A DNA stretch of 64,000 nt from Neopararhizobium haloflavum (GTDB lineage Bacteria > Pseudomonadota > Alphaproteobacteria > Rhizobiales > Rhizobiaceae). Below the pieces are notes generated by a model. That model worked only from the letters and a program-made list of their open reading frames with translations, was not told the origin of the DNA and ran no database searches. Where the stretch lies: assembly GCF_002750855.1 (NCBI RefSeq), contig NZ_NWUC01000005.1, positions 124,001-188,000 of the forward strand, given 5' to 3'. Shown here piece after piece: positions 56,330 to 64,000 of this stretch. The first letter of the stretch is position 1. Each line of letters opens with the position of its first letter. A program made the position numbers and the translations under genes.

Positions 56330-58672
56330 ATGACACTCAAGGACACCCCCGGCCACCGCAATTCCGGGTCGCGGCCGGATTCCGGCGACCTTGATGAAAA
56401 CGCGCTGTTTTATCACCGCCACCCGCGACCGGGTAAGCTGGAAATTCAGGCCACGAAGCCGCTTGGCAACCAGCGCGACCTGGCGCTTGCCTATTCACCC
56501 GGCGTTGCTGCGCCCTGCCTGGCGATACGCGACAAGCCCGATCTCGCCGCCGACTATACGAGCCGCTCCAATCTTGTCGCGGTGGTCTCCAATGGCACCG
56601 CCGTCCTCGGCCTCGGTGCGATCGGCCCGCTCGCTTCCAAACCCGTGATGGAAGGCAAGGCCGTCCTCTTCAAGAAGTTCGCCGGCATCGACGTGTTCGA
56701 CATCGAGATCGACGCGCCCGACGTGGAGCGGATGGTCTCGGTGATATCCGCCCTTGAGCCCACCTTCGGCGGCATCAATCTCGAGGACATCAAGGCGCCG
56801 GAATGCTTTGAAGTGGAGCGCCGTCTGCGCGACATGATGGACATCCCCGTCTTTCATGACGACCAGCACGGCACCGCGATCATCGTCGCCGCCGCCATCC
56901 TCAATGGGCTGGAACTGGCCGGCAAGAAGATCGAGGACGTCAAGATCGTCACGGCCGGCGCCGGTGCTGCCGCCCTCGCGTGCCTCAACCTGCTCGTCGC
57001 GCTCGGCGCACGCACCCGGAACATCTGGGTCCACGACCTTGAAGGCCTCGTCTACCAGGGCCGCACGGAACTGATGGACGAGTGGAAGGAGGTCTACGCA
57101 CAGGACTCCGACAAGCGCGCCATCGCCGAATCGATCGGCGGCGCCGATGTCTTCCTCGGTCTTTCCGCCGCCGGCGTGCTGAAGCCCGAGATGCTCAAGG
57201 ACATGGCCGAGAAGCCGCTGATCATGGCGCTCGCCAACCCGACGCCCGAGATCATGCCCGATATCGCGCGTGAAGCCCGTCCGGACGCCATGATCTGCAC
57301 CGGCCGGTCGGACTATCCCAACCAGGTCAACAACGTCCTGTGCTTTCCCTACATCTTCCGTGGCGCGCTCGATTGCGGCGCCCGCACGATCAACGAGGAG
57401 ATGAAGCTTGCCGCCGTGCGGGCCATAGCGGGCCTTGCCCGCGAGGAGCCCTCGGACGTCGCCGCCCGCGCCTATTCCGGCGAGACGCCGATCTTCGGAC
57501 CGGACTATCTGATCCCTTCACCCTTCGACCCGCGACTGATCTTGCGGATCGCACCGGCTGTGGCACGCGCTGCCGCCGAGAGCGGCGTTGCCCGCCGTCC
57601 GATCGCCGACTGGGAGGCCTATGCCGATCAGCTCAACCGGTTTGTCTTCCGCTCCGGCCTGATCATGAAGCCGCTTTTCTCGGCCGCCAAGGTGGCGACG
57701 AAGAAGCGTGTCATCTACGCGGAGGGCGAGGACGAGCGTGTGCTGCGTGCCACCCAGGTCCTGCTGGAGGAAGGCGTTGCCGAGCCGATCCTGATCGGCC
57801 GCCCCGCCATCATCGAGACGCGCCTGCGACGCTATGGCCTGCGCATTCGTCCCGGCAAGGATTTCGCCGTCGTCAATCCCGAGGACGATCCGCGGTATCG
57901 CGACTATGTCGACGACTATTTCGCCCTCGTCGGCCGCAGGGGCGTGACCCCCGAGGCAGCCCGCACGGTCGTGCGTACCAACCCCACCGTCATCGGCGCC
58001 CTGTCGATCATCCGCGGCGAGGCCGATGCCCTCATCTGCGGCCTGGAAGGCCGTTACGCGCGGCACCTGCGCGATATCGGGCACATCATCGGCAAACGCG
58101 AGGGCGTGCTCGAATACTCCGCCCTCAGTCTCCTGATCTCGCAGCGCGGCGCCACCTTCATGACCGACACCTATGTGTCCTACGATCCCTGCCCGGAAGA
58201 AATTGCGGAGACCACGATCATGGCGGCGCGCGAAATCCGCCGCTTCGGCATCGTGCCGCGTGCCGCGCTCGTCTCGCACTCCAATTTCGGTTCGCGCGAA
58301 TCCGCCAGTGCCGAAAAGATGAAGAAGGCGACCGAGCTCGTGAAGAAGCTCGATCCGGAGCTTGAGGCGGACGGCGAGATGCATGGCGATTCCGCCATCT
58401 CGGAATTCCTGCGCCAACGCGTCATGCCGTCGAGCACGCTCACCGGAGAGGCCAACCTGCTCGTCTTCCCCAATCTCGATGCCGCCAACATCACGCTTGG
58501 CGTCGTCAAGACCATGATGGACGCGCTTCATGTCGGACCGATCCTGCTCGGCGCGGCCCGGCCGGCGCATATCCTCACGCCTTCCGTCACCTCGCGCGGC
58601 GTCGTCAACATGTCGACACTGGCGGTGGTCGAGGCCTCGTTCCCGGAAGAAGGCAGTAATACGGCACAATAG
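56330..58672 (+). CDS. maeB: NADP-dependent malic enzyme with phosphotransacetylase-like domain
   Basis: A 780-residue MaeB-type enzyme that decarboxylates malate to pyruvate. The malic domain (about 1-440) includes '[13 protein letters not shown]', '[18 protein letters not shown]' and '[15 protein letters not shown]' (NADP site). The C-terminal half (about 450-775) resembles phosphate acetyltransferase ('[20 protein letters not shown]' onwards) and is thought to act in oligomer formation and control by acetyl-CoA rather than as an enzyme. Length is typical for the fusion. Confidence 0.95.
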   Translation: MTLKDTPGHRNSGSRPDSGDLDENALFYHRHPRPGKLEIQATKPLGNQRDLALAYSPGVAAPCLAIRDKPDLAADYTSRSNLVAVVSNGTAVLGLGAIGPLASKPVMEGKAVLFKKFAGIDVFDIEIDAPDVERMVSVISALEPTFGGINLEDIKAPECFEVERRLRDMMDIPVFHDDQHGTAIIVAAAILNGLELAGKKIEDVKIVTAGAGAAALACLNLLVALGARTRNIWVHDLEGLVYQGRTELMDEWKEVYAQDSDKRAIAESIGGADVFLGLSAAGVLKPEMLKDMAEKPLIMALANPTPEIMPDIAREARPDAMICTGRSDYPNQVNNVLCFPYIFRGALDCGARTINEEMKLAAVRAIAGLAREEPSDVAARAYSGETPIFGPDYLIPSPFDPRLILRIAPAVARAAAESGVARRPIADWEAYADQLNRFVFRSGLIMKPLFSAAKVATKKRVIYAEGEDERVLRATQVLLEEGVAEPILIGRPAIIETRLRRYGLRIRPGKDFAVVNPEDDPRYRDYVDDYFALVGRRGVTPEAARTVVRTNPTVIGALSIIRGEADALICGLEGRYARHLRDIGHIIGKREGVLEYSALSLLISQRGATFMTDTYVSYDPCPEEIAETTIMAAREIRRFGIVPRAALVSHSNFGSRESASAEKMKKATELVKKLDPELEADGEMHGDSAISEFLRQRVMPSSTLTGEANLLVFPNLDAANITLGVVKTMMDALHVGPILLGAARPAHILTPSVTSRGVVNMSTLAVVEASFPEEGSNTAQ

Positions 58673-58769
58673 CGCAACCAATCTGCCCGATCGCGCGTTG
58701 AGGCTGCGGGACGCGAGCGCCCGCGGCCGTTCATTGCCGCCGGCGCTCAAACTGGGCAGGACTTTCGCT

Positions 58770-59510
58770 ATGGAAACCGTTTCGAGGCGCTTCGCGCTCG
58801 CCATCGCCGCACTGGCGGCAACGCTCCATGCCGGCGTGGCATTGGCCGATCAGGTCGACAGCGCGGCCAGGTGCGCGGGGATGCAGGCCGACCTCGCCGT
58901 CGCGACCGGCGCGCTGACGCCTTCCGCCATCAACCGGCAGATCGACGGCACGCTTCAGCGCATCAATCAGTTGGAGACGGAACTGCGCCATCGCGGCTGC
59001 ACCGGCAGTGTCATCGTGATCCGTGGCGGCGAAGGCGACCTATGCCGCGTCATCGCCGACCAGCTGCCGTCGCTTGAAATGAAGCTCAACGATCTCTTCG
59101 CCAAGCGCCAGGCAGCCGATCGCCTGGGCGCTGGGGCGGATCCGGATGCGATCCGCCGGCAGATTTCGGACAATGGTTGCGCTGCTCCCGGTTCCACCGC
59201 GCAGCAGACGGCGTCCTATAGCCAGTTCCGCCGCCCGGCCGGCCACAGCTCGATCATCGAGCTCACCCCGTCCGCGCCGCAGCAGGTTTCCGTCGAGCCT
59301 CAGCAGGAGGAGCGCCGGAAACTCGTGCTGACGCCGCCGGATGCGACAGCGACCACCGAACCGACGCCGGCCGAACCCTTCAAGCACGAGATCGTCGATC
59401 TGGAAGACCGCATGGCCAAGCGCGACGTCAGGGTCGTCGGGCCGCAATTCCTTCCCGACCAATCAGAGGCAATAGATCTGCGATCTCCGGTCCCCACGCC
59501 CTTCCTGTGA
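58770..59510 (+). CDS. Secreted protein of unknown function, 3' end overlapping gltX
   Basis: A 246-residue exported protein (signal peptide with cleavage after 'VALA' near residue 25). The mature part has a helical stretch with several Cys residues ('[15 protein letters not shown]', '[14 protein letters not shown]', '[18 protein letters not shown]', '[10 protein letters not shown]'), then a Pro/Gln-rich tail. The pattern recalls rhizobial DUF2865-type proteins, but the usual C-terminal block is not seen. The last 83 bases overlap the 3' end of gltX on the other strand. Confidence 0.6.
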   Translation: METVSRRFALAIAALAATLHAGVALADQVDSAARCAGMQADLAVATGALTPSAINRQIDGTLQRINQLETELRHRGCTGSVIVIRGGEGDLCRVIADQLPSLEMKLNDLFAKRQAADRLGAGADPDAIRRQISDNGCAAPGSTAQQTASYSQFRRPAGHSSIIELTPSAPQQVSVEPQQEERRKLVLTPPDATATTEPTPAEPFKHEIVDLEDRMAKRDVRVVGPQFLPDQSEAIDLRSPVPTPFL

Positions 59511-60825
59511 GCGCGATCCGCAGCGGCATGAAGAGCGCCCGTCCCTTGCGCCCACTCACGGTCTTGACCGCATCCGTCCAGGCTTTCCACGTATCGGGCG
59601 TGACGGGACCTTCGGGCAGATGGTCGAAAGCGGCGCGCGCGAAGGCCCGGTCCTCGTCAGAGAAACCCTGATCGCCCGTCTTGTCCGGACCTTCTGCGAT
59701 GATCGCCCACCACCCCGCGGCATCGGCGACGAAATCGCAGTTGCGCCGCACTGCTGACCAGAATGCCGCGCTCTGCTCGCGCGAGACGCCCATCGCATCG
59801 AGCCGGTCGGCCACCGCTTCATGGCTGAGTTCATGCACCAATGCGCGGTTCAGCGTCGTCAGTTCGGCTGGATCGAACTTCGCTGCGGACTTGGACGCCT
59901 TGGCCGGCTCGAACGCCTCGATCAGCGCATCCATGCCCGGCACCGCTGCAACCGCATCGGACGAACCGATCAGCACGGCAAGCGATGCGATCGCCATCGG
60001 CTCGTAGCCACGCTCACGCAATGAGGAAAGCGATAGCGCGCCGCTGCGCTTGGACAGCCCCTCGCCCGATACGGTCGTCAGAAGGTTGTGGTGCCCGAAT
60101 TCCGGCGGCTCCGCATCGAGCGCCTTGAAGAGCGCGATCTGCGCACCGGTATTGGTCACGTGGTCGTCGCCTCGTATGACGTGGCTGACGCCCATCTCGA
60201 TATCGTCGACCACCGACGGCAGGGTGTAGAGATACGTTCCGTCCTCGCGCACCAGAACCGGGTCGGACATCGACGCGAGATCGACCGTCTGCGGTCCGCG
60301 CACCACGTCGTACCAGTGCACTTCCGTGCGTCGCGTCTCGAACGGGTCGTCCGCGAAATTGGGCAGGAGAAACCGCCAGTGTGGCCGCCGACCTTCCGCT
60401 TCGAGGGCGCCGCGCTCCGTCTCCGACAGCTTCAGCGCATCGCGGCCGTAAACCGGCGGCAGTTTGCGCGCCAGCCGCAGCTTGCGCTTGCGCTCCAGTT
60501 CGTCGGCCGTCTCATAGCAGGGATAAAGCAGGCCCCGCGCCTTGAGCGCCTCGACGGCGGCATCATAGCTGGCAAATCGCTTCGACTGATGCTCCACCCG
60601 GTCCGGCATGATACCGAGCCATTCGAGATCGGCGGCGATCGCCTCGGCATACTCCGCCTTCGAACGCTGCCGGTCGGTATCGTCGAACCGAAGGATGAAT
60701 TCGCCGCCCTGCTTCTTGGCAAAAAGCCAGTTGTAGAGCGCCGTGCGCGCGTTGCCGATATGGATCAGCCCGGTCGGCGAAGGCGCGAAGCGGACGGTGA
60801 CGGGAATGCGTTCGAAGGTCTTCAT
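59428..60825 (-). CDS. gltX: Glutamyl-tRNA synthetase
   Basis: A 465-residue class I synthetase. The HIGH-like motif is HIGN at residues 22-25 in '[18 protein letters not shown]' and the KMSKS equivalent is '[11 protein letters not shown]'. The C-terminal part ends '[14 protein letters not shown]', which matches where the family ends, so the overlap with the secreted protein gene is real. Alphaproteobacteria often have two GltX enzymes, one of which also charges tRNA-Gln for the amidotransferase route; which one this is cannot be told. 'GRAWGPE' has Trp where His is common. Confidence 0.95.
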   Translation of the reverse strand: MKTFERIPVTVRFAPSPTGLIHIGNARTALYNWLFAKKQGGEFILRFDDTDRQRSKAEYAEAIAADLEWLGIMPDRVEHQSKRFASYDAAVEALKARGLLYPCYETADELERKRKLRLARKLPPVYGRDALKLSETERGALEAEGRRPHWRFLLPNFADDPFETRRTEVHWYDVVRGPQTVDLASMSDPVLVREDGTYLYTLPSVVDDIEMGVSHVIRGDDHVTNTGAQIALFKALDAEPPEFGHHNLLTTVSGEGLSKRSGALSLSSLRERGYEPMAIASLAVLIGSSDAVAAVPGMDALIEAFEPAKASKSAAKFDPAELTTLNRALVHELSHEAVADRLDAMGVSREQSAAFWSAVRRNCDFVADAAGWWAIIAEGPDKTGDQGFSDEDRAFARAAFDHLPEGPVTPDTWKAWTDAVKTVSGRKGRALFMPLRIALTGRAWGPEIADLLPLIGREGIAARRP

Positions 60826-60868
60826 GGCAAGACGCGTTAGTCAACCTGAAAGGACGATGCAAGGCGTA

Positions 60869-62116
60869 TCACGTCAAATGCGCCCCGACACCACCCCCCG
60901 CGTCGATGACGTTGCGTGATCTGATCGTTCCTGCGACATGGACCATCAGTCCGGAAACGGCGAAGCAATAGACCCCCATCGCCCCGATCTGCGCAGGGTA
61001 GCTGACGCCGAAATCGATGAGGAAGCCGGTCAGTCCCGGCCCTAGCGATGTCGCGAAGACCAGGATCGCCACGATCACCGAGCGCACCGCGCCCAGATGT
61101 CTGGTGCCGTAGATTTCCGGCCAGAGCGCGCCCATCAGCGTGGAGGAAAAGCCGTAGGACACGCCCATGAAAACCATGAAGGCGAGCGCCGTCCATTGCG
61201 CCTCGCCGAAAGCGAGAATGAAGCAGGCAACGCCAAGCGGCAGCAGGAACACCGGAAGCATCCTCACGGCGCTGAACCGGTCGATCAGCGCACCGCTGAT
61301 CAGCGAGAAGAGCACGGTCATCGATGACATGACGACGAAAAAGGCCGCGAAGAGTTGCAGTGACCAGCCGCGCAGTTCCACCAGATAGACCTGGTGGAAG
61401 AAGATCGTCGTCCCGATGAACCCCGGCGCCAGGACCCCGAGCGAAGCCAGCCAGAAGATCGGGTCGCGCAAGACCTCGCCGCGCGTCCAGTCCCGGCCGG
61501 CACTGCGGCGCTCCACGCCGTCCGTCGCGCGCGGCGCTCGTTCCACCCGCATCAGTCCGTAGATGACGGGCAGACCGACCGTCACCAGAAAAGCGGCCGA
61601 AAGCAGCCAGCTGCCGCGCCATCCGATGGCCGCGGCCACGGCGACGAACACCAGCGGCAGCGTGGCCTCACCGAACTGGTGTCCGATCACCGTTACCGAC
61701 ATCGCGCGCCCGCGCTGCGCCGCATACCACCGCCCGATCGCAGTCAGGGCGTTGTGGGTCATCATCCCCTGTCCGAACAGCCTCAGCGCATAAATCGTCA
61801 CGAACAGGAAGAACAGGGACTGGGAAAGCGCCATGCCGACAGCTGCGACGGCCAGAAGCGGAATGTTGAAGGCGGCAACGCGCGCCACGGGAATGTAATC
61901 CACCGCCTTGCCCAGCACCGGCAGCGTCAGTGCGCTCATGAATGTCGCCATCATGTAAAGCGTGCCGAACTCGCCATGGCTGAGATCGTAGGCCGCGCGG
62001 ATGTTGCCCGACGACAGCGAAATGAAGAACGTCTGGCCGAAGCTGGAAAAGAAGGTCAGCAAGAATCCGCCGGCAAGCCAGCGACTGTTTTCGGTGATGA
62101 ACCTGAAGAACGACAT
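60869..62116 (-). CDS. MFS transporter
   Basis: A 415-residue, 12-helix major facilitator protein. The first helix follows 'MSFFRFITENSRWLAGGFLL', the loop between helices 2 and 3 reads 'PVLGKAVDYIPVARV', a weak form of the MFS motif, and helix 4 holds 'RLFGQGMMTHNALTAIGRWY' with the conserved Arg, as in monocarboxylate/oxalate-formate-type carriers. The substrate is unknown. The start is the ATG at 62116; the gene lies 43 bases upstream of gltX on the same strand. Confidence 0.85.
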   Translation of the reverse strand: MSFFRFITENSRWLAGGFLLTFFSSFGQTFFISLSSGNIRAAYDLSHGEFGTLYMMATFMSALTLPVLGKAVDYIPVARVAAFNIPLLAVAAVGMALSQSLFFLFVTIYALRLFGQGMMTHNALTAIGRWYAAQRGRAMSVTVIGHQFGEATLPLVFVAVAAAIGWRGSWLLSAAFLVTVGLPVIYGLMRVERAPRATDGVERRSAGRDWTRGEVLRDPIFWLASLGVLAPGFIGTTIFFHQVYLVELRGWSLQLFAAFFVVMSSMTVLFSLISGALIDRFSAVRMLPVFLLPLGVACFILAFGEAQWTALAFMVFMGVSYGFSSTLMGALWPEIYGTRHLGAVRSVIVAILVFATSLGPGLTGFLIDFGVSYPAQIGAMGVYCFAVSGLMVHVAGTIRSRNVIDAGGGVGAHLT

Positions 62117-62204
62117 GAAGCCCTGCGAGGAAAACGGCTTGCAAATCGAACCGAACCGCGGGTTCGGTTGCCCGGCCTGTAAGCGCTGGGCGGCTGGATG
62201 TCAC
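62117..62204. other. Promoter-side gap of the MFS gene
   Basis: This stretch between the terminator and the MFS start holds no gene that I can support; it should contain the MFS promoter, but no clear hexamers stand out. Confidence 0.3.
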
Positions 62205-62227
62205 AAAAAAAGCGGGGTGTCCCCCGC
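62205..62227 (-). terminator. Rho-independent terminator downstream of rpsU and the small ORF
   Basis: On the minus strand GCGGGG and CCCCGC pair across GACA and are followed directly by TTTTTTT. It ends transcription coming from rpsU and lies only five bases after the stop of the putative 42-residue gene. Confidence 0.88.
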
Positions 62228-62231
62228 CTTG

Positions 62232-62360
62232 TCATCTACGTGCCGCTGGAACGCCCGGCGGCTGCTCCCCGGAGTGGAGCTCTCGCGCGGCAAGTTCTGC
62301 CGCAGGATGCTCCACCCGGAGATTGCGTGCCGTCGCTGCCAGTACATCCGTGGTCAGCAT
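62232..62360 (-). CDS. Putative 42-residue protein between rpsU and its terminator
   Basis: A short frame reading 'MLTTDVLAATARNLRVEHPA' and ending 'GVPAARR'. It starts 55 bases after the rpsU stop and its own stop is five bases before a strong terminator, which is the spacing of a real last gene. Against it: the ribosome-binding site is weak, and there is no recognisable family. It might equally be an rpsU 3' untranslated region. No function can be given. Confidence 0.3.
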   Translation of the reverse strand: MLTTDVLAATARNLRVEHPAAELAARELHSGEQPPGVPAARR

Positions 62361-62404
62361 CCGGCACAGCAAATCGCCTGGACGTGAATCTAGGCGCCGA
62401 TTGG

Positions 62405-62419
62405 TTAACGAACCGTTAA
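62405..62419. promoter_or_regulatory. Perfect CtrA-type full site at the rpsU stop
   Basis: TTAA-CGAACCG-TTAA is an exact match to the CtrA consensus TTAA-N7-TTAA. It spans the end of rpsU, 45 bases before the putative small gene and 289 before the MFS gene, both reading leftwards. The match is perfect, but its position inside an rpsU stop makes a chance origin possible. Confidence 0.4.
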
Positions 62420-62646
62420 CGCCGTGCGCCGGCCGAACGCGGCAGCAGGCCCTCGCGCTGCGCCTGCTTCTTGGCTGCCTTGCGAACCCGGCGGATCGCC
62501 TGCGCCTTTTCGCGTGCGCGGCGCTCGGAGGGCTTTTCGTAAGCCCGGCGCTGCTTCATCTCGCGGAAAAGACCTTCGCGCTGCAGCTTCTTCTTCAGCG
62601 CCCGCATTGCCTGTTCAACGTTGTTGTCGCGTACCAGTACCTGCAA
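62416..62646 (-). CDS. rpsU: 30S ribosomal protein S21
   Basis: A 76-residue bS21. '[20 protein letters not shown]' and '[20 protein letters not shown]' are diagnostic, with a very basic C-terminus. The start is a TTG at 62646 with AGGAG five bases upstream; the open frame continues further upstream but has no S21-like sequence there. S21 is the last protein to join the 30S subunit in many bacteria. Confidence 0.95.
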   Translation of the reverse strand: MQVLVRDNNVEQAMRALKKKLQREGLFREMKQRRAYEKPSERRAREKAQAIRRVRKAAKKQAQREGLLPRSAGARR

Positions 62647-63062
62647 AACTGCTCCTAACCCGATCGCCCTGAAATCGCGCACCGGTTTCTGCGGAAAGCC
62701 TTCAGGCGCCTCGAAAGCGCCGGCATCCCTGTTGAAAGTCCGAACCCGAGGCAACGCGCCGGATCGGCGCTCGCCAGACGAAGCAATGGGACCGATAGAC
62801 CGAGACAAGCGGCCTGATCCGTGCGTTGGCGAGGCTTCGCCCGCCTGCACATTGTCCGTCATGGGTAGATGATGGAAACCGCCATATGGGCAGTCGGCGC
62901 TCCCTATGGAGCACCCATGTTTGCTATCATATGGCATCGCACACCCTGAAATCAATGCCCGCGCGCCCGGCGTGGGACGAAATCGCCTCGCATTTGACCT
63001 GGCGGACGCGAAGTTGACGATTGCGCGTTGTATTTTGCCGGCGCCGCCATACATTGCGCGCC
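62647..63062. other. Gap between rpsU and the ABC exporter operon
   Basis: A 416-base gap between divergent genes. On the rpsU side it contains a nested inverted repeat at 62882-62936: outer arms GCCATATG / CATATGGC, inner arms ATGGG / CCCAT and GCTCC / GGAGC with a CTAT loop. On the exporter side TTGACG at 63014-63019 could be a -35 element. No tRNA or protein gene is supported. Confidence 0.45.
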
Positions 63063-63989
63063 ATGCATCCCGTCATAGCAATCTCCTCCCTTTCGAAACG
63101 ATACGATTCCGGATTCGAGGCCCTGAAAGGCGTCGATCTGGAGATCGACCGTGGCGAAATCTTCGCACTCCTCGGCCCCAACGGGGCCGGCAAGACGACG
63201 CTGATCTCGATCATCTGCGGCATCGTCAATCCGACGGGCGGCAGCGTCAGCGTCGACGGCCACGATATTCTTGCTGATTATCGCGCCGCACGCTCCCTGA
63301 TCGGTCTTGTCCCGCAGGAGCTGACGACCGATCAGTTCGAATCGGTCTTCGACACCGTCTCCTTTTCGCGCGGCCTTTTCGGCAAGAAGCCCGATCCCGC
63401 CTATATCGAGAAGGTCCTCACCGACCTTTCCCTTATCGACAAGCGGGACAACAAGCTGCGAGAACTCTCCGGCGGCATGAAGCGGCGCGTTCTCATCGCC
63501 AAGGCGCTGTCGCACGAGCCCAAGATCCTTTTCCTCGACGAGCCGACGGCCGGCGTCGACGTCTCGCTCAGAAAGGACATGTGGGAAGTCATCCGCAAGC
63601 TGCGCGAATCGGGCGTCACCATCATCCTCACGACCCACTACATCGAGGAAGCCGAAGAGATGGCCGATCGCATCGGCATCATATCCGGTGGCCGTCTGCT
63701 CCTCGTCGAGCGCAAGGCAGATCTCATGCGCAAGCTTGGCATCAAGCAACTGCGCCTGGAGCTGCGCGAGCCTCTATCCGCGCTGCCTGCGGAACTGCAG
63801 GGCTACGACCTGACGATCGAGGACGACGGCAAGACCCTTCTCTACACCTTCGACCGCGAAGGCGAGCGCACGCGCATCACCTCGCTTCTGGCAGACCTCC
63901 AGAGCGCGGGCATCCGCGTGCGCGATCTCGACACCAAGCAAAGCACGCTCGAAGACATCTTCGTCAGTCTCGTGAAGGAGCAGGCGTGA
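63063..63989 (+). CDS. ABC-2 type exporter ATPase
   Basis: A 308-residue ATPase with Walker A '[18 protein letters not shown]', signature '[17 protein letters not shown]', Walker B '[18 protein letters not shown]' and switch His in '[17 protein letters not shown]'. The last 90 residues are the extra domain of drug, polysaccharide or lipid exporters of the DrrA/NodI kind. The ATG at 63063 gives the conserved start; an upstream in-frame start adds 14 residues of no known sequence. The permease gene starts inside its stop codon. Confidence 0.92.
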   Translation: MHPVIAISSLSKRYDSGFEALKGVDLEIDRGEIFALLGPNGAGKTTLISIICGIVNPTGGSVSVDGHDILADYRAARSLIGLVPQELTTDQFESVFDTVSFSRGLFGKKPDPAYIEKVLTDLSLIDKRDNKLRELSGGMKRRVLIAKALSHEPKILFLDEPTAGVDVSLRKDMWEVIRKLRESGVTIILTTHYIEEAEEMADRIGIISGGRLLLVERKADLMRKLGIKQLRLELREPLSALPAELQGYDLTIEDDGKTLLYTFDREGERTRITSLLADLQSAGIRVRDLDTKQSTLEDIFVSLVKEQA

Positions 63990-64000
63990 ATTTCCAGGCC
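63986..64000 (+). CDS. Start of the ABC-2 permease gene (cut by the window end)
   Basis: A GTG overlaps the stop of the ATPase gene (GTGA) and opens a frame reading 'MNFQA' to the end of the window. Position and coupling fit the membrane partner of an ABC-2 exporter, but only five codons are visible. Confidence 0.5.

Noticed and set aside
62001-62387. 128-codon plus-strand frame with several Cys residues near its end
   Set aside because: It runs through the start of the MFS gene and the terminator hairpin on the other strand and lacks a ribosome-binding site; the Cys spacing does not fit a zinc finger.
62647-63054. N-terminal extension of rpsU by about 136 residues
   Set aside because: The frame is open, but the TTG at 62646 has AGGAG at the right distance and S21 has a fixed short length; the upstream peptide has no S21-like or other known sequence.

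Overview
The window is one contiguous, GC-rich stretch of chromosome from an alphaproteobacterium, most likely an unipolar-growing member of the Hyphomicrobiales (Rhizobiales); the family cannot be fixed from the sequence alone. Markers are a giant growth-pole-ring (GPR/RgsE-like) protein, the hybrid kinase CckA, a DUF1476 F1-ATPase inhibitor, a thioredoxin-reductase-type ferredoxin-NADP reductase, a cysteine-poor DksA and a split PurS/PurQ/PurL synthase. The region reads as core genome: gene density is high, many genes overlap by 4 to 17 bases, and I see no insertion sequence, integrase, phage gene, CRISPR array, rRNA or tRNA.

Layout. 1-10.9 kb: end of a P1-family peptidase, rpe, a membrane protein, then purine synthesis (purB, purC, purS, purQ, purL, with bolA) interrupted by a hydrolase, an HpcH/HpaI aldolase, the DUF1476 gene and kynA. 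10.9-15.9 kb: amino-acid permease, grxD, a drug-efflux MFS protein, ttcA and a membrane protein. 16-22 kb: rpsD with a structured leader, an NTF2-like protein, a 52-residue Pmp3/YqaE protein, murI, a TrmJ-like methylase, icd and a CNNM-type protein. 22-30 kb: AI-2E-type exporter, alaS, recA with an SOS-type operator, psuK-psuG and an OmpA-like lipoprotein. 30-38 kb: cckA, a FliO-domain protein, dksA, a SixA-like phosphatase, and the ycjX-ycjF pair. 38-43 kb: folP-folB-folK, a DUF922 secreted protease-like protein, fpr and a 2Fe-2S ferredoxin, and an Hpt protein. 43.6-49.9 kb: the 2069-residue GPR-like protein. 50-56 kb: VOC protein, an Mla-type lipid transport operon (MlaE, MlaF, MlaD, PqiC-like lipoprotein) and an LpxH-like phosphoesterase. 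56-64 kb: malic enzyme, a secreted protein whose 3' end overlaps gltX by 83 bases, an MFS transporter, rpsU and the start of an ABC-2 exporter operon.

No clearly new multi-gene system is visible. The most interesting signals are the repeat architecture of the GPR-like protein (six exact 33-residue repeats and four near-identical 132-base repeats), two hairpins in the rpsD leader, a strong orphan terminator that may end a small RNA next to fpr, a structured element upstream of rpsU, a possible 42-residue gene downstream of rpsU, and three CtrA-type motifs in a window that also carries cckA.
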